Origin: an uncultured Flavobacteriales bacterium | GTDB taxonomy: Bacteria > Bacteroidota > Bacteroidia > Flavobacteriales_D > Parvicellaceae | Direction of reading: 5' to 3' | DNA length: 64,000 nt | Assembly: GCA_943787535.1 (NCBI GenBank) | Contig: CALSMU010000011.1 | Span: 62,001-126,000 of the forward strand | Part shown: piece by piece, positions 26,962 to 35,109 of the stretch | Numbering within the stretch: position 1 is the first letter of the stretch | Layout of the letters: each line of letters begins with the position of its first letter | Translations under genes and position numbers: made by a program | Notes under the pieces: model-generated | The model's input: only the letters and a program-made list of their open reading frames with translations | What the model was told of the DNA's origin: nothing | Databases searched by the model: none

Positions 26962-28002
26962 TTACTCCGTGTATAGATAGTTCAAATTGATAATAGCGGT
27001 ACTATTCATAGTTGAATTGAGCGTAATAGCCTTTTTTCTAAATCCTGATTTAATTTCTAATGCCGCTGAATTGGGCTTTACACTGCCTTCATTGTGCGCA
27101 ACCATTTTTAGCATGTTTTCACCAGGTTCCAGTTTTATTTTAATCTTCTTTTTATCGTGTGTTATTTTATAATTGGATAAAATAACCCTGTCGTTCAGGG
27201 TAAATGAAATAGTATCATTGTCGATAATTCCATAATCCCAAACTTTAATTATTATACGTCTGCTTTTAAAATCCATTTTTCCTTGCTGATTCAGTTCTCT
27301 TGCTAAATGATTCTCTGGTAAGTCATTTTCCCATTGATTTGGTGAAATTCTATCTTTTTTACGTAAATCGTAATCAACTATTAAATTCAATCCCAGGTAA
27401 TTTCCTAGATGACTAGATTTAGCTTCTGAATTAGTTGAACTCAAATCAAATGTAATAAACGGGTTTTCTAGGTAAACATAAGTGTACTGGAGCATTAATG
27501 AATAACCAAAGCGTTCATCTCTTTGATAAGTTCCAATTTGTGGAGAAATAAACAAAGGTGTACTCTTATGAGAATTGGCTATTACATTAAAATCTCCTTC
27601 TTCCTTTTTCAGTTGATCATTCGAATGGTAAATGTAGCCGGCTCCAATCCCTAAAGCTATATAATCCACATCACCATTTATGTAAAAGTACTTGTTCAAG
27701 ATACTTTCAGTTTTTAAACCTATGTAATTAACAGTGTAGTTGTATCCAGGAATTGAAAATTCATAATTATATAAGTTAAGGCCTCCTCCGAAAGAAATAG
27801 CAAGGTTGTTTTTCCACCTTAATTTAATGCTAGGTTCAAGCGTTATTACGGGAGCAATTGAAGTTCTCCATTGTTCCTCTCCACTGTTCTCAATAGAATT
27901 ATACAGTGCCCCAATTGTTAACCTTCCTGATGCAGCTAGTTTCAGTCTTGCTTGTCCAATTGCAGTAGTTGTTAAAAACCAAAGAATGCAAATTATTGAT
28001 AT
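26962..28002 (-). CDS. Secreted outer-membrane-like protein, start codon unresolved
   Basis: The last 245 codons follow a TTG at 27699, but the same frame is open upstream to a TAA just beyond the DinB-like gene's end. This upstream part encodes a good signal peptide (ISIICILWFLTTTAIGQA) and beta-strand-like sequence (KLAASGRLTIGALYNS, NNLAISFGGGLNLYNYEF). The true gene therefore begins near 28002-28020, about 346 aa, yet that stretch has no ATG, GTG or TTG. An ATA at 28002 sits where a start is expected (ATA-TCA-ATA-ATT), one base from ATG. Alternating strands suggest a barrel; the C-terminal 90 aa resemble a separate beta domain. No family is recognised. It follows the DinB-like gene directly on the same strand. 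Confidence 0.65.
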   Translation of the reverse strand: MSIICILWFLTTTAIGQARLKLAASGRLTIGALYNSIENSGEEQWRTSIAPVITLEPSIKLRWKNNLAISFGGGLNLYNYEFSIPGYNYTVNYIGLKTESILNKYFYINGDVDYIALGIGAGYIYHSNDQLKKEEGDFNVIANSHKSTPLFISPQIGTYQRDERFGYSLMLQYTYVYLENPFITFDLSSTNSEAKSSHLGNYLGLNLIVDYDLRKKDRISPNQWENDLPENHLARELNQQGKMDFKSRRIIIKVWDYGIIDNDTISFTLNDRVILSNYKITHDKKKIKIKLEPGENMLKMVAHNEGSVKPNSAALEIKSGFRKKAITLNSTMNSTAIINLNYLYTE

Positions 28003-28012
28003 GTTTTGACTT

Positions 28013-28519
28013 TTAAAGATACCTCTCTTTTAATATGTTAATGTGATGTTTTTGGTGGCCTGCATTGATATAGATAAGATCAATTACTTTAATGTTGCTA
28101 CCATTTGCATTTCCTTTCATTTGAAGCATTTCGTTAGAAAAAGAAGCGATTAAGTCATTAGTAGATAGGTGAAGGTTTTTATATTCCTTCAAAAGAGACG
28201 CAAAACTTCTGTTTTTAGCTTTTGCACAAACAACATAATCGTTATGGTCGTATCCTAAGATAGCTTGTTTTTCTCCTCTTGAAATTGCAACCATTCTGTA
28301 CGTGAATATTCTTTCTGAATCAATAATATGTTGTAATATGTCCTTTATTGTCCATTTACCTTCCGCGTAAGCGAAGTTTGCCTTTTCTTCAGGTATATCA
28401 TTTAAAATGGTAATTGCATCAGCATAAACGTTACTTAAAAGATCCAAGTAATCATCATCCAAAACGGATTGAATATAGCCTCTGTAAAATTCCGGAATTG
28501 TATTTAAATCAGGTTTCAT
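28013..28519 (-). CDS. DinB-like four-helix-bundle protein (DinB_2)
   Basis: 168 aa. EGKWTIKDILQHIIDSERIFTYRMVAISRGEK (about 53-84) is the core helix with the first metal-ligand His, and INAGHQKHHINILKERYL at the C-terminus gives the other histidines. This arrangement is typical of the DinB/YfiT superfamily. Members are divalent-metal proteins, some of which transfer thiols or detoxify electrophiles; many have no known function. It is the first gene of a probable two-gene minus-strand unit with a strong promoter (-7 box at 28564-28571 and -33 TTG). Confidence 0.82.
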   Translation of the reverse strand: MKPDLNTIPEFYRGYIQSVLDDDYLDLLSNVYADAITILNDIPEEKANFAYAEGKWTIKDILQHIIDSERIFTYRMVAISRGEKQAILGYDHNDYVVCAKAKNRSFASLLKEYKNLHLSTNDLIASFSNEMLQMKGNANGSNIKVIDLIYINAGHQKHHINILKERYL

Positions 28520-28563
28520 ATCCGTATTAATTTTAACTCATGTGAACTTGTTGTTGTGATGTT

Positions 28564-28571
28564 CAAATATA
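28564..28571 (-). promoter_or_regulatory. -7 box (TATATTTG, minus strand) with -33 TTG before the DinB-like gene
   Basis: Plus-strand CAAATATA (28564-28571) is TATATTTG on the minus strand. Plus-strand CAA at 28591-28593 gives the -33 TTG with 19 bp spacing. The distance to the ATG at 28519 is 44 bases. Confidence 0.6.
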
Positions 28572-28734
28572 TTGAATTGAATTATAGTTTCAATTACGCT
28601 TAGTAGGTTTTACCTTTTTCTTTCAAACTTGATGTTATTAGATTAGTTAGAAAACTAGCGGCAACATCGCCATTAAACGAATTGATTATATCATATAATT
28701 ATTAACAATTCTTTCTCTTATCATCTAATCTTCC

Positions 28735-28742
28735 TATGTTTG
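28735..28742 (+). promoter_or_regulatory. -7 box (TATGTTTG) before the lipoprotein gene
   Basis: Perfect TAnnTTTG match, 24 bases before the ATG at 28767. No clear -33 TTG. The remaining sequence between the divergent genes (28520-28766) shows only the promoters listed. Confidence 0.5.
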
Positions 28743-28766
28743 ATGTAGTTAACATTTTAAACAGAA

Positions 28767-29342
28767 ATGAAAAGTAAATATTTGTTTATCACATTATTGA
28801 TAGGTAGTTTTATGGTTGGTTGCGGACCAACTGCAGAAGAAAAAGAGAAAGAAGGAAAGGAAATATCTGCTCAAAAGAAATTAAAGATTGAAACTATCTT
28901 AGAAGAGTATAATGATTGCAGTGCAAATGCAGAAAGCAGAAATGATTGTAAGAATTTTACTGCTCGCGCTATTTGTGAGTATTACGGGATTGATGACTTG
29001 AAGGTTGATGGAGAATATGTAGAATACCATGCTATTTTTGATTTTGTAACTACGGATGCTAGCTGGAAAAATTTGGGTATGGCAACGGTACAAGAATCTT
29101 TAGATAATGCACAGCAAATGGCGAACGATGGTTTTCCCGTGGTTGCTATTGATACAGAAGATAAACATAAATTGGCGATAATAATTATTGAAGGGAAACA
29201 AGTAAAGTCGGGTTCTTGGGGGTTAAATGCTCCAACTTGTGCAGCATTTTTTCCGGCTAGTGGTCCTGAACCTTTTATTCACAAGACATTAAATTATGCT
29301 TTTAGTTCGCCTGAGGGAATTCAACTTTGGGTAAAAAAATAG
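28767..29342 (+). CDS. Lipoprotein of unknown function, possible cysteine hydrolase fold
   Basis: 191 aa with a lipoprotein signal peptide (LLIGSFMVGCGP, lipobox Cys19). The mature part has NDCKNFTARAICEYYGI, AQQMANDGFPVVAID followed by KHKLAIIII, and SGSWGLNAPTCAAFFPA. A Cys early, a His at the start of a beta-strand and a SGSWG segment recall NlpC/P60- or CHAP-type peptidoglycan hydrolases, but I cannot place it in a family with certainty. The residue preceding the expected His is Lys (DKHKLA), not the usual Gly. It is followed by the SulP transporter after 3 bp, so the two are co-transcribed from the -7 box at 28735. Confidence 0.7.
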   Translation: MKSKYLFITLLIGSFMVGCGPTAEEKEKEGKEISAQKKLKIETILEEYNDCSANAESRNDCKNFTARAICEYYGIDDLKVDGEYVEYHAIFDFVTTDASWKNLGMATVQESLDNAQQMANDGFPVVAIDTEDKHKLAIIIIEGKQVKSGSWGLNAPTCAAFFPASGPEPFIHKTLNYAFSSPEGIQLWVKK

Positions 29343-29345
29343 CTT

Positions 29346-31037
29346 ATGGCATTTTTAGATAGATATAAAAAAGGTTTTAAAGGTGATTTTACGGGTGGGG
29401 TTACTGCAGCAATAGTTGCAATACCTTTGGGGTTAGGTTTTGGAGGTTTAAGTGGACTTGGAGCTGAAGCGGGTTTATATGCTGCTATTATATTGGCTAT
29501 TATAGCATCAATAATTGGAGGTACTCAAACTTTAATTAGTGATCCTACTGCTCCTATGGCCTTTGTTGCTGGAGCAATTATATCAACAGGAATGGATGTA
29601 AATGGTGGTGTTTTGGGGGATCACGCTTGGATTCATATTATATTGACATTTGCTTTAGCTGGACTTTTTCAAATCCTTTTTGGATTTCTTAAAATAGCGC
29701 AATATGTGCGGTTTATTCCGTATCCGGTTATTTCGGGTTTTATGGGAGGAATAGGTATCATAATTATGATCGGACAACTGTTTCCAATAATGGGCTATAC
29801 TTCTCCGAAAGGAGCTATCAATATCTTTAGTGAAATTAGTCAGCCTTTGAGTAATATTAATACGTGGGCCTTAACATTAGGTCTTGGAACAATCGCTCTT
29901 ATTTATTTAGTTCCTTTAGTTTCTAAGAAAATTCCTTCAGTATTGGTGGCCCTAATCACAATGACGCTCATTTCTTATTTTGCAATGCCGGAAGGAGAAT
30001 TTGGTATTGTTGGAGCTTTTAAAGGAGGTCTACCTTCTCCAAAAATTGCCGTATTGGCAAATATACAATTTCAAGACATTCTTAATGTAATGGTCCCGGC
30101 TATTACCTTAGCTTCTTTAGGAACAATAGATACATTGCTAACATCCGTAGTTGCTGATAATATGACGAAAACAAAGCACAATGGCAATAGAGAATTAATA
30201 GGGCAGGGATTAGGGAATTTTGTTGGAGCATTTTTTGGGGCTCTTCCTGGTGCGGGATCTACCACAGGTACTGTTATTAATATAAAGTCAGGAGCTACCA
30301 CGCACCTGTCTGGAATTATAAAAGGTGTGTTTTTAATCCTTGTATTATTATTCTTGGCACCAGTTGTTAAGTATGTCCCATTACCAGTTCTTGCCGGCAT
30401 TCTTTTTACAATAGGAGTAGGGGTATTGGATTTAAAAGGCTTGGGTATGCTTTTAAAAGTACCAAGAGCGGATTCTGCAATACTTATAATTACATTGCTG
30501 GTTACTGTTTTCGATACTTTATTGGACGCTGTTGCGATTGGAGCACTTATGGCTGTAGTTACGTTCATGAAAAAGATGTCTGAAGTGATGGAGGATATGA
30601 CTAAAGAAGGTGACTTAAGCTCTTTTACGCGTGATGGTAAAGTACCTGAAGAATTATTGAAAAAGATATACGTTAAACAATTAGATGGCCCTATGTTTTT
30701 TGGTTTTGCAGATCAGTTTAGACAACAGATGAGATCTATAAAAGGTTATGAAGCTGTAATAATTGATATGAAGCAAGTTCCTTTTATTGATGAAACAGGT
30801 TTGTTGACATTGGAAGATGCTGTTGCCGATTTATACGAAAGAAAAATCGCAATTTATATAAGTGGAGCAAATGATTCTATTTATACGCAGTTTGAAAAGG
30901 TTAAAATCCCTGGAAATCTAGTTCCAGAAGACCATTTCTTCCCTTATTTTAAGCATTGTATAAAACATTTGCGTAATAAGTATAGGTATGAGCAAACTTT
31001 ATTGGCAAAGGAAGCAGCAGAGTCAGAAACTGAATAA
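29346..31037 (+). CDS. SulP family anion transporter with STAS domain
   Basis: 563 aa. The membrane part (residues 1-410) has the SulP landmarks GGVTAAIVAIPLGLGFG near the start, LISDPTAPMAFVAG, FIPYPVISGFMGGIGIII and NFVGAFFGALPGAGSTTGT. The C-terminal cytoplasmic STAS domain follows (KKIYVKQLDGPMFFGFADQF, VIIDMKQVPFIDETGLLTLEDAV). SulP proteins take up sulfate, bicarbonate or other anions, usually with sodium or protons. The substrate here is not predictable; no carbonic anhydrase or sulfate-assimilation gene is adjacent. It shares a transcript with the lipoprotein upstream and the DUF72 gene immediately downstream (ATG directly after TAA). Confidence 0.92.
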   Translation: MAFLDRYKKGFKGDFTGGVTAAIVAIPLGLGFGGLSGLGAEAGLYAAIILAIIASIIGGTQTLISDPTAPMAFVAGAIISTGMDVNGGVLGDHAWIHIILTFALAGLFQILFGFLKIAQYVRFIPYPVISGFMGGIGIIIMIGQLFPIMGYTSPKGAINIFSEISQPLSNINTWALTLGLGTIALIYLVPLVSKKIPSVLVALITMTLISYFAMPEGEFGIVGAFKGGLPSPKIAVLANIQFQDILNVMVPAITLASLGTIDTLLTSVVADNMTKTKHNGNRELIGQGLGNFVGAFFGALPGAGSTTGTVINIKSGATTHLSGIIKGVFLILVLLFLAPVVKYVPLPVLAGILFTIGVGVLDLKGLGMLLKVPRADSAILIITLLVTVFDTLLDAVAIGALMAVVTFMKKMSEVMEDMTKEGDLSSFTRDGKVPEELLKKIYVKQLDGPMFFGFADQFRQQMRSIKGYEAVIIDMKQVPFIDETGLLTLEDAVADLYERKIAIYISGANDSIYTQFEKVKIPGNLVPEDHFFPYFKHCIKHLRNKYRYEQTLLAKEAAESETE

Positions 31038-31937
31038 ATGAAATTTGGTCAATTAGATACTTGGGAGGATGTTAATTTTAGTTTTCCAAAATTGTCTAAC
31101 CAAACAAAAAGTTATTTGTTGGCTTTAGAGAAAGTTGCAAAACCTAACTTTTATATTGGAGCTCCTGTGTTTTCGGATAAAAATTACAAAGGAACTTTGT
31201 TTCCTTCTGACACCAAGCAAAAGGATTTTTTATTGGCATATGGTAAGCAATTCAATAGTATAGAGGTTGCAGCGACTCGTTATGGGACACCCAAAGAAAC
31301 AACTTTACAAAAATGGAAAGATAGTGTAGCTGATGACTTTAAATTTTCCTTGAAGTTTCCCCAGGTGATTACCCATCGAAAAGATATTAATGAAGCTGCT
31401 GCAAAGCAAAGACTAGAAGATTTTTTGATAGCTCTTGATTTTATGGGAGAAAATAATGGTGTCGCTTTTGCGGTTATGGCGAATTACTTTCGTCCTGATA
31501 AATTTGAAGGGCTCGTTGAGTTCGTTGAATATTTACCCAAGGATGTTCCATTTGCAATTGAATTAAGAGCTCCTGAATGGTTTGAATCAGATGCTTTACA
31601 AAATGAATGGCAGGAGTTATTTGCAGAGAATAACATTACTCCGGTTTTAACAGATGCACCAGGTAGGAGGGATGTATTGAGTTTTAAACTGACAAACGAA
31701 AACTTATTCGTTCGGTACGTTGGTGATTTTTCGAATCCTCTTGATCAAAAACGGATTGATCAATGGATAGTGAGAATAATTGAACTTATAAATTTAGGAG
31801 TAAAAAATGTATGGTTTTATGCCCACCAGCCAGGAGAAAAAAGAGAGTTGATAGTTGATTTTTTTAACTATTTAATAGAAAGGGTAAACAAAGAATTGAA
31901 TCTATCAATCAATAAACTGATTAATTATAAGAGATAA
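31038..31937 (+). CDS. DUF72 (YecE-like) protein
   Basis: 299 aa. NFYIGAPVF and FLLAYGKQFNSIEVAATRYG near the N-terminus, FKFSLKFPQVITH, then FAIELRAPEWF and VRYVGD in the second half are DUF72 landmarks of a TIM-barrel fold; NVWFYAHQPGE at the end holds the conserved Tyr/His. Its reaction is unknown. It begins directly after the SulP stop codon, implying co-transcription. The three-gene unit ends 20 bp before the convergent TonB-receptor-like gene. Confidence 0.85.
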   Translation: MKFGQLDTWEDVNFSFPKLSNQTKSYLLALEKVAKPNFYIGAPVFSDKNYKGTLFPSDTKQKDFLLAYGKQFNSIEVAATRYGTPKETTLQKWKDSVADDFKFSLKFPQVITHRKDINEAAAKQRLEDFLIALDFMGENNGVAFAVMANYFRPDKFEGLVEFVEYLPKDVPFAIELRAPEWFESDALQNEWQELFAENNITPVLTDAPGRRDVLSFKLTNENLFVRYVGDFSNPLDQKRIDQWIVRIIELINLGVKNVWFYAHQPGEKRELIVDFFNYLIERVNKELNLSINKLINYKR

Positions 31938-31957
31938 ATTGAAACAACTTGGATTCG

Positions 31958-34423
31958 CTAAAATTCATCCGAACTGTCTGCTTTTACTGGTTTTCTGCTG
32001 TAATTATTTAAACGCAATGAAATAGCAATACTTACCATCGGTGTGACTGGCTCTTGGAATGAAATCGTTTTAAGGTTAGTGTTTTCCTTTTCGGTTATTG
32101 TTCTGCTCGTGCTAAAGACATCTCTCACCTGCATGGAAGCAGACATCTTTCTATCATTAAAATCTTTTTTAATCGATAAGTCCATTGAATAGTTATCGCT
32201 CTGATTTCCGAGAGGAGTAACAATTGCACTGTTGTATTTTCCAGTGACTTGAAGTCTCCAGTTTCCTTTTAAGGTCATTGTATTATTGATTCTTCCATTA
32301 TAGCTAAATGATTGTTGGTCAAAAGATCTTTCATTAAGTTGTCCTGTAACTTTGTAGTTGTAAGCGTTTCCAGATAGCGCTAGTTTCCACCATTTTGCCA
32401 ACGGATAATTATACGAAGCTTCTATACCCGTGGAGTATTCCTTGCCAATATTTTCTGGTCTAGTAATTATTACAGTTGCTGAATAAACTGAACTAATTCG
32501 TTGAATTTTATTGCTTACGTCTTTATGGTAAGCTTCTAAAGAAAAGTTTCCTTTCTTTAATTTTCGAATCCATCCAATTTCATAAGATAAAATATATTCC
32601 GGAATAAGTCGCGCATTTCCGGTTCTCACAGAAAAAGCATTTTGCCAAGTAATAAAAGGTTCGAAATACCAACTTCGAGGCCTTTGTATTCTTCTTGACG
32701 CATTCGCCATAAATTGATTTCCCTTATCCAATTCATAGGAAAAGTGAGCACTTGGAAACAAGTCTAAGCGGTCTATTTTTGTAGTGGCAGAAATTCCGGT
32801 GGAAGTAATAGTTCGGTCAGTATATTCTCCTCTGAAACCAAATTGATATCCCAATTTTTTGTGTTTGCCAGCTAAGATTGAATACCCAGCATAAATATTT
32901 CTATAATAGTCAACAGTTGTATTGAAAGCGGTTTGCTCAATGTATTCCTCAAAAAAGGTATCGTATTGAAAAGCATTTGTTTGATCACCGCTGATTCCAA
33001 TTTGAGCCTGTAAACCTGCTTCTAGTCTCCGTTTTTTTCGAAGAGGACGAACATAATCCAAATTTATTCTTCCCATATTGGAAGGACCTGTTTCATAATT
33101 TATATTTCCACCTTGCATCTCATTGTTTTCATCAAAATATTCGGTACTTGATATTTCGTTCCCATCATGCACATTATAGTTTGCTCTTATATTTAAGTTA
33201 TGTTTTTTATCTCCGCCAAAATTGTAAATTAAGGAAGTATTTAAAGAATAATTTAAGAAATCTCTAAGTGCTATTTCAATGTTATGATATTCATTTGATA
33301 AAGTATTATCAGCACTTTCTTTGAAAATAAGATCTGAACTGGAATTATATTTTCTTTTTCCCAGCTTTCCTCCAGCTGTAAAAATTGTTTTGCGATTAGG
33401 TCTCCATTCAAACTCAACGTTAGCCCCATAGCCTCCAAAGTTTCTGCTTACTATGCCCTCTTGTTCAACAATTGATAATATTGAGTCAAAAATAGTTTCG
33501 TTAGTAGCTCTTTTATACCTGGGCTTTTCTCCTTCTTTATAATTTCCTCCAATTGTTAACGATGTTTTTTTATGATTAATATTGATTAAGAAATCACCTC
33601 CTAACTGGTTAAATTGGCCAATTTCGATTTCGGGAACTGTTCCTAAATTCGTGCCTGTATTCGCATTTATTAATGCGCTAACCCCGCTGAGCCTATTCTT
33701 CTTTAGAATAATATTTATGATTCCACTAACCCCTTCAGCATCGTATCTTGCTGAAGGATTTGTGATTATTTCTATTTCTTGGATAGCAGTTGCGGGAATT
33801 AATTTTAAAGCATCTGTAACATCTAAATTTGTTGGTTTATTATCAATTAATAATGTAAAACTAGAATTTCCTCTTAAACTCACATTTCCATCTATGTCAA
33901 CGTTAATGGAAGGTACATTTTCCAATACTTCAACTGCTGACTCTGAAGCGGTTGTATTCAGATTACTTACGTCAATTACTTTTTTGTCTATTTCATATTT
34001 AACAAATGGTTTATCACTCGTAATAGCAACTTCATCTAATTCGTTGTCGATAGGTGATAAAAGAATTTTACCCAAATCAATACTGTTGTTTTGCGGATGT
34101 ATTTTTACGGAATCCATAATTTTTGTAGCGTAACCAATAAATGAAAATCGAATTTGATACATCCCTCCTTTGATATTCTCCAATAAAAACTCACCATTTT
34201 TTCCAGAAGTAATTCCTGAGGCTAATTCCATTGTGCGCATACGAAATAAAGTGATCGTTGCATACTCCATGGGTTTGTTTGAAGATTTATCAATGATTTT
34301 CCCACTAATTTGACCTACAAAATTTCGATCTCTTCTTTCTGACTTCCTCCCTTCCTCAGGTCTTTGAGCGTTTAAAAATAGCCAACTGAATAACAGGGTT
34401 GCAAATAGTGAAACTTTTAGCAT
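31958..34423 (-). CDS. TonB-dependent-receptor-like outer membrane beta-barrel protein
   Basis: 821 aa. A signal peptide (LKVSLFATLLFSWLFLNAQ) is followed by a carboxypeptidase-regulatory-like domain (GQISGKIIDKSSNKPMEYATITLFRM... about 38-115), a plug domain (KYEIDKKVIDVSNLN, VEVLENVPSINVDIDGNVSLRGNSSFTLLIDNKP) and a large barrel of the OMP_b-brl_3 type. No SusD-like partner is adjacent, so it is not a typical polysaccharide-uptake pair. Many relatives take up siderophores, metals or peptides, and the ligand cannot be inferred here. The minus strand carries TATCTTTG (34451-34458) upstream, giving it its own promoter. Confidence 0.88.
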   Translation of the reverse strand: MLKVSLFATLLFSWLFLNAQRPEEGRKSERRDRNFVGQISGKIIDKSSNKPMEYATITLFRMRTMELASGITSGKNGEFLLENIKGGMYQIRFSFIGYATKIMDSVKIHPQNNSIDLGKILLSPIDNELDEVAITSDKPFVKYEIDKKVIDVSNLNTTASESAVEVLENVPSINVDIDGNVSLRGNSSFTLLIDNKPTNLDVTDALKLIPATAIQEIEIITNPSARYDAEGVSGIINIILKKNRLSGVSALINANTGTNLGTVPEIEIGQFNQLGGDFLININHKKTSLTIGGNYKEGEKPRYKRATNETIFDSILSIVEQEGIVSRNFGGYGANVEFEWRPNRKTIFTAGGKLGKRKYNSSSDLIFKESADNTLSNEYHNIEIALRDFLNYSLNTSLIYNFGGDKKHNLNIRANYNVHDGNEISSTEYFDENNEMQGGNINYETGPSNMGRINLDYVRPLRKKRRLEAGLQAQIGISGDQTNAFQYDTFFEEYIEQTAFNTTVDYYRNIYAGYSILAGKHKKLGYQFGFRGEYTDRTITSTGISATTKIDRLDLFPSAHFSYELDKGNQFMANASRRIQRPRSWYFEPFITWQNAFSVRTGNARLIPEYILSYEIGWIRKLKKGNFSLEAYHKDVSNKIQRISSVYSATVIITRPENIGKEYSTGIEASYNYPLAKWWKLALSGNAYNYKVTGQLNERSFDQQSFSYNGRINNTMTLKGNWRLQVTGKYNSAIVTPLGNQSDNYSMDLSIKKDFNDRKMSASMQVRDVFSTSRTITEKENTNLKTISFQEPVTPMVSIAISLRLNNYSRKPVKADSSDEF

Positions 34424-34450
34424 TTGTAGGTTTTTCTTCGGTTGAGACTA

Positions 34451-34458
34451 CAAAGATA
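34451..34458 (-). promoter_or_regulatory. -7 box (TATCTTTG, minus strand) before the outer-membrane receptor gene
   Basis: Plus-strand CAAAGATA; perfect TAnnTTTG on the minus strand, 27 bases before the ATG at 34423. No -33 TTG seen. Confidence 0.45.
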
Positions 34459-34541
34459 GGAAATGGTTTAATTGATGTTTAATATATATGTTGAACGGAA
34501 TATGTGTAATTTTTGTCAAGCTTCCTAATGTATATTTTGGT

Positions 34542-35108
34542 TCAAAAATCATAATCATCGATGTTCTCATGACCTTCACTTTCTTCTCCAAATTCATTGT
34601 CGCCGTATTCATTTAAGATATCATCGATTTCGTCTTGCTGTGATTTCTTTTTTGGTTCTTCATCAAACATTCCTTCTGTTAAGTCAGGAATTTCTTTCGA
34701 GGTTTCTTCGGGAGATAGACCAGCTTCTCGAATACATCTGGGGTATCTGGCACCTTCTTTAAAATCTCTTTCTTCAAAAAATTCAACATAAAAAATCCAC
34801 ATTCTAAGAAAATCATATAGGTATAATATCTTTTCGTTTTTTTGACCTACCATTTCTTTAATACTGGTAACGTTCATCATTCGGGGTCCCTGTTCTTCCC
34901 CAAATCCCATGTCCATTAATCCAATCTCTTCACCTTTGTCCCAGTTTTCATCACTCATGTAAAAGGAGGCCATCTGGTCACCTGCAAAATCGAAAGATTC
35001 AATAATCATATCGTGCAAGTCCTCAAAGTTTTGAGACCCTAAAATCTCAATATCTCTAAATACATCCTCTTCGATGTCCGCTACTACCCTAAAAACGTAT
35101 GTCTTCAT
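34542..35108 (-). CDS. pRiA4b ORF-3-like protein
   Basis: 188 aa. YVFRVVADIEEDVFRDIEILGSQNFEDLHDMIIESFDF and QMASFYMSDENWDKGEEIGLMDM match the pattern of the plasmid pRiA4b ORF-3 family (PF07929). The C-terminal 60 residues are very acidic and low-complexity (EEPKKKSQQDEIDDILNEYGDNEFGEE). The function is unknown; some members travel with insertion sequences, but nothing mobile is visible here. It starts 1 bp after the cca stop and is the last gene of the tsaC-cca operon, suggesting a constant chromosomal role. Confidence 0.8.
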   Translation of the reverse strand: MKTYVFRVVADIEEDVFRDIEILGSQNFEDLHDMIIESFDFAGDQMASFYMSDENWDKGEEIGLMDMGFGEEQGPRMMNVTSIKEMVGQKNEKILYLYDFLRMWIFYVEFFEERDFKEGARYPRCIREAGLSPEETSKEIPDLTEGMFDEEPKKKSQQDEIDDILNEYGDNEFGEESEGHENIDDYDF

Positions 35109-35109
35109 T

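Noticed and set aside
30071-30568. 165-codon open frame on the minus strand
   Set aside because: It lies inside the SulP transporter gene on the opposite strand, has no recognisable motif, and its composition is what the antisense of membrane-helix codons gives.
33582-34133. 183-codon open frame on the plus strand
   Set aside because: Antisense to the plug region of the outer-membrane receptor gene, with no start signal or family match.
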